This document shows positions 1 through 8,656 of a stretch of DNA of 64,000 bases, piece by piece. Below the pieces are notes generated by a model. It saw only the letters and a program-made list of their open reading frames with translations, made no database searches and was not told where the DNA came from. The DNA comes from Desulfitobacterium sp038181555 (GTDB lineage: Bacteria; Bacillota; Desulfitobacteriia; Desulfitobacteriales; Desulfitobacteriaceae), in contig NZ_JBBWUA010000005.1 in assembly GCF_038181555.1 (NCBI RefSeq), forward strand, positions 1 to 64,000. The letters are read 5' to 3'. The position numbers and the translations under genes were made by a program. The stretch's first letter is position 1; every line of letters begins with the position of its first letter.

Positions 1-240
1 GTTACTCACCCGTCCGCCACTAACTAACGTCTAGCACTCAGTGTTCCTAATGTTCTTTTCTACTGAAGTTGTGTCGGCCCTTTATATAACGTGGAGCTCT
101 CTCTCCGTTTCACTACGTTCGAGCTCTCGCTTTATCCAACTTCACTGACCACTCAGTGCTAAACGCTAGCCCGTTCGACTTGCATGTGTTAGGCACACCG
201 CCAGCGTTCGTCCTGAGCCAGGATCAAACTCTACATAAAA
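1..240 (-). rRNA. rrs: 16S ribosomal RNA, 5' portion (runs off the left edge)
   Basis: Read on the minus strand, the stretch contains the universal 16S start (GAGTTTGATCCTGGCTCAG), then ACACATGCAAGTCGAACG and later GGCGGACGGGTGAGTAAC, so this is the first part of a small-subunit rRNA leaving the window at base 1. Between GTCGAACGGG and GTGGCGGACGGG there are about 149 nt, where E. coli has about 36. The extra sequence folds as a long hairpin whose outermost 20 bp are almost fully paired. The operon follows lysS, as in B. subtilis. The mature 5' end is placed near base 240 by analogy. Confidence 0.97.
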
Positions 241-305
241 TTTATGAAGAAAATTTGATTGCTCAAATTGTCTTTACTCATTTGACGAGTCATTGGCTGT
301 TCCTT

Positions 306-329
306 GTTGTTTAGTTTTCAAAGACCATT
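306..329 (-). promoter_or_regulatory. boxA-like element in the rRNA leader
   Basis: The minus-strand leader contains TCTTTGAAAACTAAACA about 70-90 nt before the 16S 5' end. This motif is common in Firmicute rrn leaders and resembles a boxA antitermination site. The call rests on motif and position only. Confidence 0.5.
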
Positions 330-364
330 ATTTGTAGCCTTCGTGGCTTGAGCCACATTTATAA

Positions 365-393
365 ATGATACTCGAAAATCCTTCAATTGTCAA
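365..393 (-). promoter_or_regulatory. rrn promoter P2
   Basis: On the minus strand TTGACA (388-393) and TATCAT (365-370) are separated by exactly 17 bp. Transcription would begin near base 358 and give a leader of about 118 nt before the 16S gene. Confidence 0.8.
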
Positions 394-448
394 CTATCAT
401 TTACTCTTTTTATTCTGTCACAACAGTGTGTGAAGCGGAACATTTGAT

Positions 449-478
449 ACTATACCACAGCGCGATATTACTTCACAA
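449..478 (-). promoter_or_regulatory. rrn promoter P1 (upstream tandem promoter)
   Basis: On the minus strand TTGTGA (473-478) and TATAGT (449-454) are 18 bp apart, about 84 bp upstream of the stronger P2. Tandem promoters are usual for rrn operons. The -35 is poor, so this is the weaker call. Confidence 0.5.
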
Positions 479-630
479 TCGCTAAATTCATCGGCAATCT
501 TTGATATTTTTTGTTTATCCTTATTTTACGCCAGATACCTCTCCTATCTTCTTACTTTCATGAACTTACCCATGTGTATTTATGCTTATTAGTCGATGCC
601 ATTGGCCGTTCATTTGCTTAATGAAGGTAG

Positions 631-666
631 ACAAAAAGGGAGATGTCCATCCATCTCCCTTTTTAA
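631..666 (-). terminator. intrinsic terminator of lysS
   Basis: A stem of AAAAAGGGAGATG against CATCTCCCTTTTT with a short loop ends in a T-run on the minus strand, about 90 bp after the lysS stop. It separates lysS from the rrn operon. Confidence 0.85.
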
Positions 667-756
667 CTAGCCTATAAGGCATATTCTTTATCCTATAAGA
701 CAATAGAAGTCTATATCTATATTATTAGGAAAGTATACAATTTTTCTCGCCGTCAC

Positions 757-2223
757 TTAGTCATCTTCTCTGGGCCGCATGGTCGGGAAAAGAATAACAT
801 CGCGAATCGATGGAGAATCCGTTAAGAGCATGACTAGGCGGTCAATACCGATTCCTAATCCCCCTGTCGGTGGAAGGCCATACTCTAGGGCTTGGACGAA
901 ATCCTCATCCATCATATGAGCCTCATCATCACCTTTATCCCGCTCGGCAACTTGTGCCTCGAACCGTTGTCTTTGATCAATGGGATCATTTAACTCCGAG
1001 AAAGCATTACCTAATTCTCTACCATAGGCAAAAGCTTCAAACCGATCCGTATACTCTGGGTGTTCGGCATTTCTCTTAGCCAAAGGAGAGATTTCCACCG
1101 GATGCCCAATAACAAAGGTCGGCTGAATGAGTTTAGGTTCTACAAATTCTTCAAAGAACTCATTGATAATCTTACCCCGTGAACTGCCTGGTTCAACCTT
1201 CAATCCCTTATCCTTAGCCGCTTGTTGTGCCTCTTCATCAGTGAGAATCTGGCTAAAGTCGATTCCCGCATACTCTAAGATTCCTTCAAGCATGGGCAAA
1301 CGACGCCAAGGTGTTTTAAAATCAATGGTTTGCTCTTGATACGTGACTTCCGTCGTTCCATGAACCTCTTTCGCGATCGAGGAAATCATGTTCTCGGTAA
1401 GCTCCATAATATCTTCATAGTTAGCGTAAGCTTGATAGAGCTCCATCATAGTGAATTCAGGGTTATGCTTAATGGAAATCCCTTCATTACGGAAGTTTCG
1501 ACCAATCTCAAATACTTTATCAAAGCCGCCGACAATTAAGCGCTTCAAAGGGAGCTCCAGAGCAATCCGCAGATAGAGGTCCATATCTAAAGTGTTGTGA
1601 TGGGTAATAAACGGACGCGCTGCCGCCCCGCCCGGAATCGTGTGCAGGGTTGGGGTTTCTACCTCCAAGAATCCTTGACCTTCTAAGAAGTTTCGCATAG
1701 AACGAATAATTTTACTTCTCATCACAAAAACATTTCTGACTTCTGGGTTCACAATGAGATCCAAATACCGTTGACGATATCGCAACTCCACATTCGTTAA
1801 ACCATGGAATTTCTCTGGCAATGGACGCATGGACTTTGATAAAAGCTGGACTTCTGAGGCATGAATAGAGATTTCCCCACGACGGGTGCGGAACACCATC
1901 CCTTTCACGCCGACAATATCACCGATGTCGAATTTAGTAACTAGCTCAAACCACTCTTCACCGATATCATCTTTACGAATATAGGCTTGAATCTGTCCGC
2001 TAAAATCCTGTATATGCGTAAATATTACTTTACCTTGGTCCCTTTTGGACATCATACGGCCGGCGATTTTGACTTCTTGACCTTCCAGAACCTCGAAGCC
2101 GTCCAAAATTTCCTGGGCCATATGTGTTCTCTGATATTGATCCGCATAGGGCTCTACCCCATATTCTCTTAACTGAGCAAGCTTGTCCAAGCGAACCCGC
2201 CAAAGATCATTTACTTCATCCAT
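757..2223 (-). CDS. lysS: lysyl-tRNA synthetase, class II
   Basis: Charges tRNA-Lys with lysine in the cytoplasm. The N-terminal OB-fold anticodon-binding domain (about residues 50-155) is followed by the class II catalytic core. Motif 2 is visible as FEIGRNFRNEG with the HNPEFT stretch, and motif 3 as GLGIGIDRLVM near the C-terminus. Length (488 aa) is normal. ATG at 2223 is preferred over TTG at 2226 because GGGGGT lies 7 nt before it. A 23-codon reading frame with its own GGAGGAG ends directly before this start. The gene lies between greA and the rrn operon, as in many Firmicutes. Confidence 0.97.
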   Translation of the reverse strand: MDEVNDLWRVRLDKLAQLREYGVEPYADQYQRTHMAQEILDGFEVLEGQEVKIAGRMMSKRDQGKVIFTHIQDFSGQIQAYIRKDDIGEEWFELVTKFDIGDIVGVKGMVFRTRRGEISIHASEVQLLSKSMRPLPEKFHGLTNVELRYRQRYLDLIVNPEVRNVFVMRSKIIRSMRNFLEGQGFLEVETPTLHTIPGGAAARPFITHHNTLDMDLYLRIALELPLKRLIVGGFDKVFEIGRNFRNEGISIKHNPEFTMMELYQAYANYEDIMELTENMISSIAKEVHGTTEVTYQEQTIDFKTPWRRLPMLEGILEYAGIDFSQILTDEEAQQAAKDKGLKVEPGSSRGKIINEFFEEFVEPKLIQPTFVIGHPVEISPLAKRNAEHPEYTDRFEAFAYGRELGNAFSELNDPIDQRQRFEAQVAERDKGDDEAHMMDEDFVQALEYGLPPTGGLGIGIDRLVMLLTDSPSIRDVILFPTMRPREDD

Positions 2224-2255
2224 CAATCATACCCCCAACAGTAATTCCTTTAACA

Positions 2256-2285
2256 ATTTTACCAAAACCAAGTGACAATAAACAA
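2256..2285 (-). promoter_or_regulatory. possible lysS promoter
   Basis: On the minus strand TTGTTT (2280-2285) and TAAAAT (2256-2261) are 18 bp apart, placing a start about 25 nt before lysS. The -35 is weak, and read-through from greA is an alternative. Confidence 0.4.
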
Positions 2286-2325
2286 CATTTCCAGTCAAAA
2301 AGTTTTAACTCCTCCGCCATGGAAG

Positions 2326-2359
2326 GTAAAACAAAGTGTCGGCAAGAGCTCTTGCCGAC
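2326..2359 (-). terminator. hairpin with T-rich tail after greA
   Basis: A perfect 22-bp palindrome (2338-2359; arms GTCGGCAAG/CTTGCCGAC, AGCT loop) is followed on the minus strand by ACTTTGTTTTACC. It looks like an intrinsic terminator for the greA transcript, although it lies about 185 bp after the stop codon. Confidence 0.5.
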
Positions 2360-2542
2360 TTATCTTTATACAAAACTTGGCTGACGTGACGAAAGTACAG
2401 TTTTCGTACATATTGTCTGAAGACGACGTCGACTACCCAAGTTGCCATATACTATCAACCGAAGGCATGCTTCGGCGCGTTAGAAAACATTGGTCTTTAA
2501 CCATTGCCTTCACTCAAACTCAGACTAGCAAAAAGACACTGA
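2360..2542 (-). other. greA 3' untranslated stretch with small hairpins
   Basis: Between the greA stop and the palindrome are two further inverted repeats: CCGAAG/CTTCGG near 2459-2475 and ACGAAA/TTTCGT near 2390-2408. No convincing reading frame is present. It could be a structured 3' UTR or simply spacer. Confidence 0.4.
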
Positions 2543-3013
2543 TTAGCGAATATCGACAATCTCATAATGGAGAATGCCGGCAGGAACATTGACTTCCACG
2601 ATAACTCCTTTAGGTTGCCCCAAAACAGCTTTTCCTACTGGAGATTCATTGGAAATTTTATTGGAAGTCGGGTCTGCTTCTGCAGACCCGACGATGGTAT
2701 ATTCCTCTTCATCACCATAATCTTTATCTCTCAAAACTATAGTTGTGCCGAGAGCGACGATCTCACTGCCTTCTAAATCGTCAATGACTCGAGCATTTCT
2801 CAACATTTTCTCCAGAGTAATAATACGACCTTCAATAAATGCTTGTTCATTTTTGGCGTCATCGTACTCTGAGTTTTCGCTGATATCTCCAAACTCGATG
2901 GCCTGCTTAATTCGTTCTGCCACTTCGCGTCGCTTTAAAGTCTTTAGAAGTTCTAGTTCTTCTTCTAATCTTTTCAATCCTTCAATAGTTAAAATTACTT
3001 CCTTTTCGGCCAT
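2543..3013 (-). CDS. greA: transcription elongation factor GreA
   Basis: Stimulates cleavage of the backtracked nascent RNA by RNA polymerase so that stalled complexes resume. The N-terminal coiled coil (about residues 1-75) carries the family signature GDISENSEYDDAK with the acidic tip. The C-terminal FKBP-like domain follows (about 80-156). The 156-aa length is standard. AGGGAG precedes the ATG at about 10 nt. It is driven by a consensus promoter just upstream. Confidence 0.97.
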   Translation of the reverse strand: MAEKEVILTIEGLKRLEEELELLKTLKRREVAERIKQAIEFGDISENSEYDDAKNEQAFIEGRIITLEKMLRNARVIDDLEGSEIVALGTTIVLRDKDYGDEEEYTIVGSAEADPTSNKISNESPVGKAVLGQPKGVIVEVNVPAGILHYEIVDIR

Positions 3014-3126
3014 TCATAATCCGCTCCCTTTTCTCATCCTACGCATGGCGCTTCTTCTCTTGCGCTTCATTTAAAATTAGGGCCTTAATTCCATAATATG
3101 TAAACACAGCTATTTACATTACTCGT

Positions 3127-3155
3127 ATTATATGTTCACTTCAAAATATTGTCAA
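3127..3155 (-). promoter_or_regulatory. consensus sigma-A promoter of greA
   Basis: On the minus strand TTGACA (3150-3155) and TATAAT (3127-3132) are both perfect and 17 bp apart. An inverted repeat TGTAAA-N8-TTTACA (3099-3118) begins at about +2, where a repressor could sit. Confidence 0.85.
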
Positions 3156-3229
3156 GGTTCCCGCTAAGTCCCTTTCCAATGATTTGCCGTGACTAATACG
3201 TTCTAATATTCTTCCTGATACAATTTTGC

Positions 3230-4195
3230 TTATACATTTTCTTTTAAAATCCTTTGGAATAAGTCCTTCATCGCGCCGGATGTTTTAGTTTGCATGATTT
3301 GATCACGCAATAATGCCGCATTGCGAATTCCTTTAATGTACCAGACAGCATGCTTGCGCATTTCGTTCAGGCCAACTCGTTCTCCCTTATATTTTAAGAC
3401 CCGGTCAAAGTGTTCCGAAGCTACGCGTATTTTCTCCTCCAGAGAAGGATCTTCTTGTAGGACTCCCTTACTTAAATAATGGTCTATTTGAGCGATAAGC
3501 CATGGGTTCCCAAGGGCACCTCTGCCTACCATCACTCCATCACAGCCTGTTTCTCTTAAGGCCCTTTGTGCATCCTGAGCAGAAAAAATATCCCCATTGG
3601 CAATGACAGGGATTTTTACACCTTCTTTTACCTTTTTGATCCAGTCGCGATTGGCTGTTCCAGAGTAAAACTGCTCACGGGTTCGTCCATGCACACTGAC
3701 CATTCGAACGCCGACATTTTCCATGCGTTTAGCCAACTCAGGTGCCACAATCTCATCTTCTGTCCATCCCAGGCGCATCTTTACTGTTACAGGAACCTCC
3801 ACTGCTTTAACAACGGCTGCAGCGATCCGTTCTGCTAAGGGAAGGTCCCTCAACAAGGCCGAGCCTTCGCCATTCTTAACAATTTTAAGGGTCGGACACC
3901 CCATATTAATATCGATTATATCGGCATCTCTCGCCACAGCTAAGGTTGCCGCCTTCGCCATGACCTCCGGCTCCGAGCCAAAAAGCTGAACAATCCGTGG
4001 GGAGTCTTCCCCTGAGAGATCCAACATCTCAAGGGTCCGCGAATTCAGATAGGTCAGGGCCTTATCACTGATCATCTCTGTCCAGACATGACGGCCTCCC
4101 ACAGAACGAACTGTCTCCCGAAAGGCCTTATCTGTAACGCCTGCCATTGGAGCAAGAAATACAGGTACTTCAAAATCAAATTTTCCTAAACGCAT
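3230..4195 (-). CDS. dusB: tRNA-dihydrouridine synthase (DusB family)
   Basis: FMN-dependent enzyme that reduces specific uridines in tRNA to dihydrouridine. The TIM-barrel N-terminus shows VFLAPMAGVTDKAFR. The catalytic-loop stretch NMGCPTLKIVKNGEGSALL follows, then VKMRLGW and GVMVGRGALGNPW at the phosphate-binding end. An in-frame GTG at 4210 exists, but ATG at 4195 has GGAGAG before it and fits the family N-terminus. It lies directly after coaX, probably in the nadB-nadC-birA-coaX-dusB transcript. Confidence 0.93.
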   Translation of the reverse strand: MRLGKFDFEVPVFLAPMAGVTDKAFRETVRSVGGRHVWTEMISDKALTYLNSRTLEMLDLSGEDSPRIVQLFGSEPEVMAKAATLAVARDADIIDINMGCPTLKIVKNGEGSALLRDLPLAERIAAAVVKAVEVPVTVKMRLGWTEDEIVAPELAKRMENVGVRMVSVHGRTREQFYSGTANRDWIKKVKEGVKIPVIANGDIFSAQDAQRALRETGCDGVMVGRGALGNPWLIAQIDHYLSKGVLQEDPSLEEKIRVASEHFDRVLKYKGERVGLNEMRKHAVWYIKGIRNAALLRDQIMQTKTSGAMKDLFQRILKENV

Positions 4196-4213
4196 AGCTC
4201 TCCAATCCACCTA

Positions 4214-4990
4214 TCAGGGAAGTTGATTAAAATTCTTTTCGTAGATTAACAATAAACCCTCTAGGGTCAAGAAGGGATCGACTTGCTCGATCTCCTCTGA
4301 ATCCTCTTTGATTAGTTCCGCCAAGCCCCCCGTGGCAATCACTCGGGTATCAGGCCCTAATTCCTTCTTCATAAGAGCTACGATACGATCGACTTGGCCC
4401 GTATAACCATAATAAATACCTGACTGCATCCCGGCAACCGTGTTCTTGGCAATGACATTTTTGGGCCTTAGAATTTCAATGCGGGGAAGCTTCGATGCTC
4501 TTTGAAACAAGGCTTCAGTGGATATTCCTATTCCAGGAGCAATAGCACCGCCCAAATACTCACCCCGTCTCGATATCGCGCAGAAGGTTGTCGCCGTACC
4601 AAAATCGACAATAACCAAAGGACCGCCGTATTTATGGTAGGCCGCAACAGCATTGACAATTCGGTCCGCTCCCACTTCCCGGGGATTATCGTAAACGATA
4701 GGCATGCCTGTCTTTACTCCAGGTCCTATCACCAAGGGTTCCACATTAAAATATTTTCGTGCCAAAGATTCCAGCGTCGGCATCACCGGAGGAACGACAG
4801 AAGACATGACAACCGCTTTAATCTGCGAGAGACTGAGTCCATTCAGATCAAAAAGGTTTCTAATGATCACTGCATACTCATCCACAGTTCGAGATTTGTC
4901 CGTGGAAATGCGCCAATGGTGAATCAACTCTTTCTGAGCGTATACACCCAAGACTATATTTGTGTTTCCTACATCAAACACTAGAATCAT
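4214..4990 (-). CDS. coaX: type III pantothenate kinase
   Basis: Phosphorylates pantothenate, the first step of coenzyme A synthesis. The ASKHA fold is shown by the N-terminal phosphate motif FDVGNTNIVLGV, the catalytic-region GADRIVNAVAA and DFGTATTF. Length (258 aa) is usual. The Shine-Dalgarno AAGGAG is 7 nt from ATG at 4990 but only 1 nt from the upstream ATG at 4996, so the shorter start is chosen. It is grouped with birA, nad and pan genes, giving a cofactor-synthesis neighbourhood. B. subtilis has coaX after ftsH in the same region. Confidence 0.95.
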   Translation of the reverse strand: MILVFDVGNTNIVLGVYAQKELIHHWRISTDKSRTVDEYAVIIRNLFDLNGLSLSQIKAVVMSSVVPPVMPTLESLARKYFNVEPLVIGPGVKTGMPIVYDNPREVGADRIVNAVAAYHKYGGPLVIVDFGTATTFCAISRRGEYLGGAIAPGIGISTEALFQRASKLPRIEILRPKNVIAKNTVAGMQSGIYYGYTGQVDRIVALMKKELGPDTRVIATGGLAELIKEDSEEIEQVDPFLTLEGLLLIYEKNFNQLP

Positions 4991-5101
4991 CGTCATTCTC
5001 CTTAAATTTAAAATTATATTTCAGACGATACTCAACTGAGTGATCTACTTCAATTAAAGAGACATCAATTGAAGGGACCTTAAGATACTCTTATGAGGTT
5101 G

Positions 5102-6094
5102 TTAATTGGGACTATACTGTCCCTCTGCTCTTAACGTCACTTCCCCCGAAGAAAAAGCCATTTCCTGACCCTCATGGCTAATAATCAGCTCTCCGTTCTC
5201 GCGAATTCCCTTAAAGATTCCCGTATAGACAATTCCCGCTCTGTTGATCTGAACCGATTGGTTGATGCCTACCGCGAAAGAGGTCCAACGTTGGATAAGA
5301 CCCTGAACATCTCCCTGTTCTAAGGACTGAATTTCCTTCTCCAAAATAAAGAGAAAGGTGGCTGCCAAACCGTTGAGATTGATCTCTTTCCCCAATATCT
5401 CCAATAATGTGGTGGCGGGTAGCTTAGGACTAAGCTGCTGCAGGGAGAAATTAGCGTTCACCCCAACCCCTAAAATGAGACTTTGTACAGCATTCCACTC
5501 CCCGGCCACTTCTCCGAGAATTCCGGCAATCTTTTTTCCTTCATAAACCAGATCATTGGGCCATTTAATTCCTGCCTCTATTCCATAAAGCTCCTTCAAG
5601 GTTTGAGCCATGGCGACCCCGGTGCTCAAGGTTAGCTTAGCTGCATCACCCAAGCTCAGTCTGGGCTTTAGCAAAATACTCAGCCAAAGGCCTCCCTGCG
5701 GAGACTCCCACAGGCGCTGCATCCGTCCATGACCAGAATTCTGTCGCTTCGCAATTACCACTGTACCATGCTCCGCATCTTGTGGAGTAAGATTTTTGAG
5801 CCAGTCATTAGTTGAAGGTAATTCTTCAAATAGGAGGAGTCGCCTGCCCAAGGCCTCTGTTCTAAGCTCTTGTTGCAGCGCCCATTCATCTAGGGCAGAA
5901 GGGGTCTTCAAGAGTCTATACCCCCGCCTGGTTTGACCCTCTATGTCATACCCGGCTTCCTTCAATCCTTGAATCTGTTTCCAGACGCCTGCCCGAGTGA
6001 TGTTGAGAGAATCACTAATACTCTCTCCCGAAACATATTCACCTTGCTTAAGCTTCAATAGATCCAGAATCTTATTTCGCACAATTTTCTCCAT
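5102..6094 (-). CDS. birA: bifunctional biotin protein ligase / biotin operon repressor
   Basis: Attaches biotin to carboxylase carrier domains and, with its helix-turn-helix, represses biotin genes. The N-terminal winged HTH is about residues 1-65 (SISDSLNITRAGVWKQIQGL). The ligase domain (about 80-270) has PSTNDWL, the biotinyl-AMP loop NSGHGRMQRLW in place of the more usual GRGRxGR, and KWPNDL. A C-terminal SH3-like domain ends the protein. It overlaps nadC by 23 bp. Confidence 0.95.
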   Translation of the reverse strand: MEKIVRNKILDLLKLKQGEYVSGESISDSLNITRAGVWKQIQGLKEAGYDIEGQTRRGYRLLKTPSALDEWALQQELRTEALGRRLLLFEELPSTNDWLKNLTPQDAEHGTVVIAKRQNSGHGRMQRLWESPQGGLWLSILLKPRLSLGDAAKLTLSTGVAMAQTLKELYGIEAGIKWPNDLVYEGKKIAGILGEVAGEWNAVQSLILGVGVNANFSLQQLSPKLPATTLLEILGKEINLNGLAATFLFILEKEIQSLEQGDVQGLIQRWTSFAVGINQSVQINRAGIVYTGIFKGIRENGELIISHEGQEMAFSSGEVTLRAEGQYSPN

Positions 6095-6956
6095 CTTCCC
6101 AGCGTTCCTTTGTCTGAGCCTTTATATCACCGATATCCAAGGAAAAGTCCAATGCTTTGACAGAATGGGTAATAGCCCCGATGGAGATTACATCTACCCC
6201 GGTTTCAGCTACTGCGCGTATGGAGCCCTTTTTGATGCCACCTGAGGCTTCTAAAACAGCCCGGCCGTTAACCATTTCAACCGCCTTGTGCATTTCCTCC
6301 AAATCCATATTATCCAACATAATGACCTCGGATCCCGAGGCTACGGCTTCCTCCACCTGCGCTAGGGTCTCACATTCCACTTCAATCTTTACCATATGTC
6401 CAATTTGGCGTCGAGCCGCTTCTACTGCCGGTCGTATCCCTCCGGCAGCCGCAATATGATTATCCTTAAGCATTACTGCATCATAAAGACCGAAGCGATG
6501 GTTCTGTCCACCGCCCATCCGTACAGCGTACTTTTGCAGCATGCGCAAGCCCGGAAGGGTTTTTCGAGTATCCGTAATCCGCGTAGGGAGTCCTTCACAT
6601 TCTTTTACCGCTTGATAGGTAGCCGAAGCCACACCCGAAAGATGCTGTAGAAAATTTAAAGCGGTACGCTCAGCACTAAGAATTGATCTTACCCGACCGC
6701 TAACCTCTATAACAACGGTTCCCCGCTCTACTTTCTCTCCATCCTTAGCGAGAACTTTGACATCCAGTTGCGCATCCACGGTTTTGAAGACTTGCTTTGT
6801 CACTTCCAGACCGCAAAGGGTGCCTTTTTGTTTAGCATATATCTTAGCCTTGGTCCATGCTGATTCAGGAAAAATAGCTGCGCTTAAATCTCCTGTCCCT
6901 AAATCCTCCTGTAAGGCCTGTTCAATTAGCCCTTGATACTGGAATGCTGCCAACAT
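6072..6956 (-). CDS. nadC: nicotinate-nucleotide pyrophosphorylase (quinolinate phosphoribosyltransferase)
   Basis: Converts quinolinate and PRPP to nicotinate mononucleotide in de novo NAD synthesis. Family features are EDLGTGDLS, the TRKTLPGLR region with the adjacent GGGQNHRFGLYDAVMLKDNH, and VEVE. ATG at 6956 has AGGGGG about 8 nt upstream and gives a normal 294-aa protein. A longer open frame to 7082 lies inside nadB and has no such site. The start overlaps the end of nadB by 35 bp, suggesting translational coupling. No nadA is present in the window. Confidence 0.95.
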   Translation of the reverse strand: MLAAFQYQGLIEQALQEDLGTGDLSAAIFPESAWTKAKIYAKQKGTLCGLEVTKQVFKTVDAQLDVKVLAKDGEKVERGTVVIEVSGRVRSILSAERTALNFLQHLSGVASATYQAVKECEGLPTRITDTRKTLPGLRMLQKYAVRMGGGQNHRFGLYDAVMLKDNHIAAAGGIRPAVEAARRQIGHMVKIEVECETLAQVEEAVASGSEVIMLDNMDLEEMHKAVEMVNGRAVLEASGGIKKGSIRAVAETGVDVISIGAITHSVKALDFSLDIGDIKAQTKERWEDGENCAK

Positions 6957-8541
6957 CGTTAATCCCCCTTGTTTGAATGGAATGATTGAGAGTATGTTCA
7001 TAGCTTTCAGGATAATCCGAACGATAATGTCCCCCTCGGCTTTCTTGACGTGCCACGGCGGCCCGTGCGACACAGACTCCAATGGTTAAGAGATTTTTGA
7101 GCTCTAATTCTTCGATTTCTCTCCCTGGGTGAAAGGTGCTATCCCATTGCCCAAGAAGAGTAATAGCCTTCTCTAGACGTTCCTTCTCTCGGATAATACC
7201 GACGTACTCCCACATGACTTCTTGGAGGTTCTCCCGCTCAATATGAGCCTTAGAGTGCGTCTCCAACCCATCTTCTTGATCTATGACAACATCACTTATT
7301 TGAGGAGTGGGACGGGCTGAAGCTTGAGCTCTCTTAACAATATCCTCAACGATGCGTCCGCCAAACACCAGCCCATCCAGCAAGGAGTTGCTCGCCAAGC
7401 GATTAGCCCCATGCACGCCATTGCAGGCACACTCTCCGCAGGCATACAGAAAGGGGAGACTTGTCCTACCTAGTTGATCCGTACGGACTCCGCCCATCAT
7501 ATAGTGAGCAGCAGGGGCCACAGGAAGCAGATCCTCTAACACATTTATCCCATGATCTAGGCAGGTCTGGTAGATCAAAGGGAACCGTTGAGTCACCTTT
7601 TCCACTCCAATAGGGCGGAAATCTAAGAACACCTGACCCTTAGCTCGTTCTCGCCAAATCGCCCGCGCCACCACATCCCGAGGAGCTAGTTCCTTACCTG
7701 GTACATCCTCCATAAACCGCTCACCATAAGCGTTCACAAGATGAGCCCCTTCTCCGCGTACGGCCTCAGAAATCAAAAAGCGCTTTGCTCCGGGTATGAA
7801 GAGAGCTGTGGGATGGAATTGCACGAATTCCATATCCATCATTTGTGCTCCCGCCCGATATGCTGCTGCCATACCATCTCCTGTGGCCACTCCCGGATTT
7901 GTGGTATAACAATAAAGTTGTCCTAGGCCACCTGTGGCTAAGACGACTGCTTTTGCCAAATACATCTCTAATTCTTGATTCTTACAGTTAAGACTCAAGG
8001 CGCCAATAACTTCACCTTGATCATTTTTTAGGAGATCTAGGAAAAATTGCTCTTCTCTTACAAGGATTCGGTCTCGGCCAAGGGTTTGAGCTACCAAGGC
8101 TTTTTCAATTTCTTCCCCTGTGGCGTCGCCATTGGCATGGAGAATCCTGCGCCGACTATGAGCCGCCTCCTGAGTAAAACTCAACCGACCGTTCTTTTGA
8201 TCGAAATGAGCCCCCATATGAATTAATTCCTCAACCCGAAGCGGACCGTCTTCAGCTAGAATTCGTACTGCTTCTGGTTCACATAATCCAGCGCCGGCAT
8301 ACAGGGTATCGTCATAATGCAAAGAAGGAGAATCCTCCTCCTCCAGAGCTACCGCAATTCCGCCTTGGGCATGCTTGGTGTTGCTTTCCGGGAGGCCCTT
8401 CTTAGTTAATACCGTCACATCAAAATGCTCGCTCGCCTTAAGTGCTGTATATAAACCAGCAATTCCGCTCCCCAGAACCAATACCCCGGTTGAATGTACG
8501 CGTACTTCCTCCAAGTGCCATGGCACCAAAAATTGTCTCAT
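6922..8541 (-). CDS. nadB: L-aspartate oxidase
   Basis: FAD enzyme that oxidises aspartate to iminoaspartate, the substrate of quinolinate synthase. The N-terminal dinucleotide-binding motif VLGSGIAGLYTAL is followed by TKHAQGGIAVALE, then PTALFIPG and RGEGAHLVN in the catalytic part, HYMMGGVRTD and a C-terminal helical domain. Its 539 aa match the family. AGGGGGA precedes the ATG. It leads the nadB-nadC-birA-coaX-dusB series. Confidence 0.96.
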   Translation of the reverse strand: MRQFLVPWHLEEVRVHSTGVLVLGSGIAGLYTALKASEHFDVTVLTKKGLPESNTKHAQGGIAVALEEEDSPSLHYDDTLYAGAGLCEPEAVRILAEDGPLRVEELIHMGAHFDQKNGRLSFTQEAAHSRRRILHANGDATGEEIEKALVAQTLGRDRILVREEQFFLDLLKNDQGEVIGALSLNCKNQELEMYLAKAVVLATGGLGQLYCYTTNPGVATGDGMAAAYRAGAQMMDMEFVQFHPTALFIPGAKRFLISEAVRGEGAHLVNAYGERFMEDVPGKELAPRDVVARAIWRERAKGQVFLDFRPIGVEKVTQRFPLIYQTCLDHGINVLEDLLPVAPAAHYMMGGVRTDQLGRTSLPFLYACGECACNGVHGANRLASNSLLDGLVFGGRIVEDIVKRAQASARPTPQISDVVIDQEDGLETHSKAHIERENLQEVMWEYVGIIREKERLEKAITLLGQWDSTFHPGREIEELELKNLLTIGVCVARAAVARQESRGGHYRSDYPESYEHTLNHSIQTRGINDVGSIPVSRAN

Positions 8542-8643
8542 ATTTGTCCCCCTGCCCCGCCAAATTGCCCCTTTTAATCTCTATTTTCTATTGAATACTA
8601 AGCTCTAACTCTGCAGTTATTATTCCACTCTCATTAAACAACT

Positions 8644-8656
8644 TGACATTATGTCA
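8644..8656. promoter_or_regulatory. palindrome upstream of nadB (candidate operator)
   Basis: TGACATTATGTCA is a 13-bp inverted repeat about 100 bp before nadB. On the plus strand it overlaps a TTGACA that lies 17 bp from TAATAA, so an antisense promoter may also exist here. A role in NAD-responsive repression is inference from position only. Confidence 0.3.

Larger units (their letters stand above)
241..756 (-). other. non-coding stretch between lysS and 16S rRNA
   Basis: This 516-bp gap holds, in transcription order, the lysS terminator, about 150 bp of AT-rich DNA with no recognised element, tandem rrn promoters and the rRNA leader. No open reading frame with a ribosome-binding site was seen. 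Confidence 0.7.

Noticed and set aside
2272..2592. Plus-strand frame of 106 codons between lysS and greA
   Set aside because: It has no ribosome-binding site, crosses the terminator palindrome and overlaps the greA end antisense.
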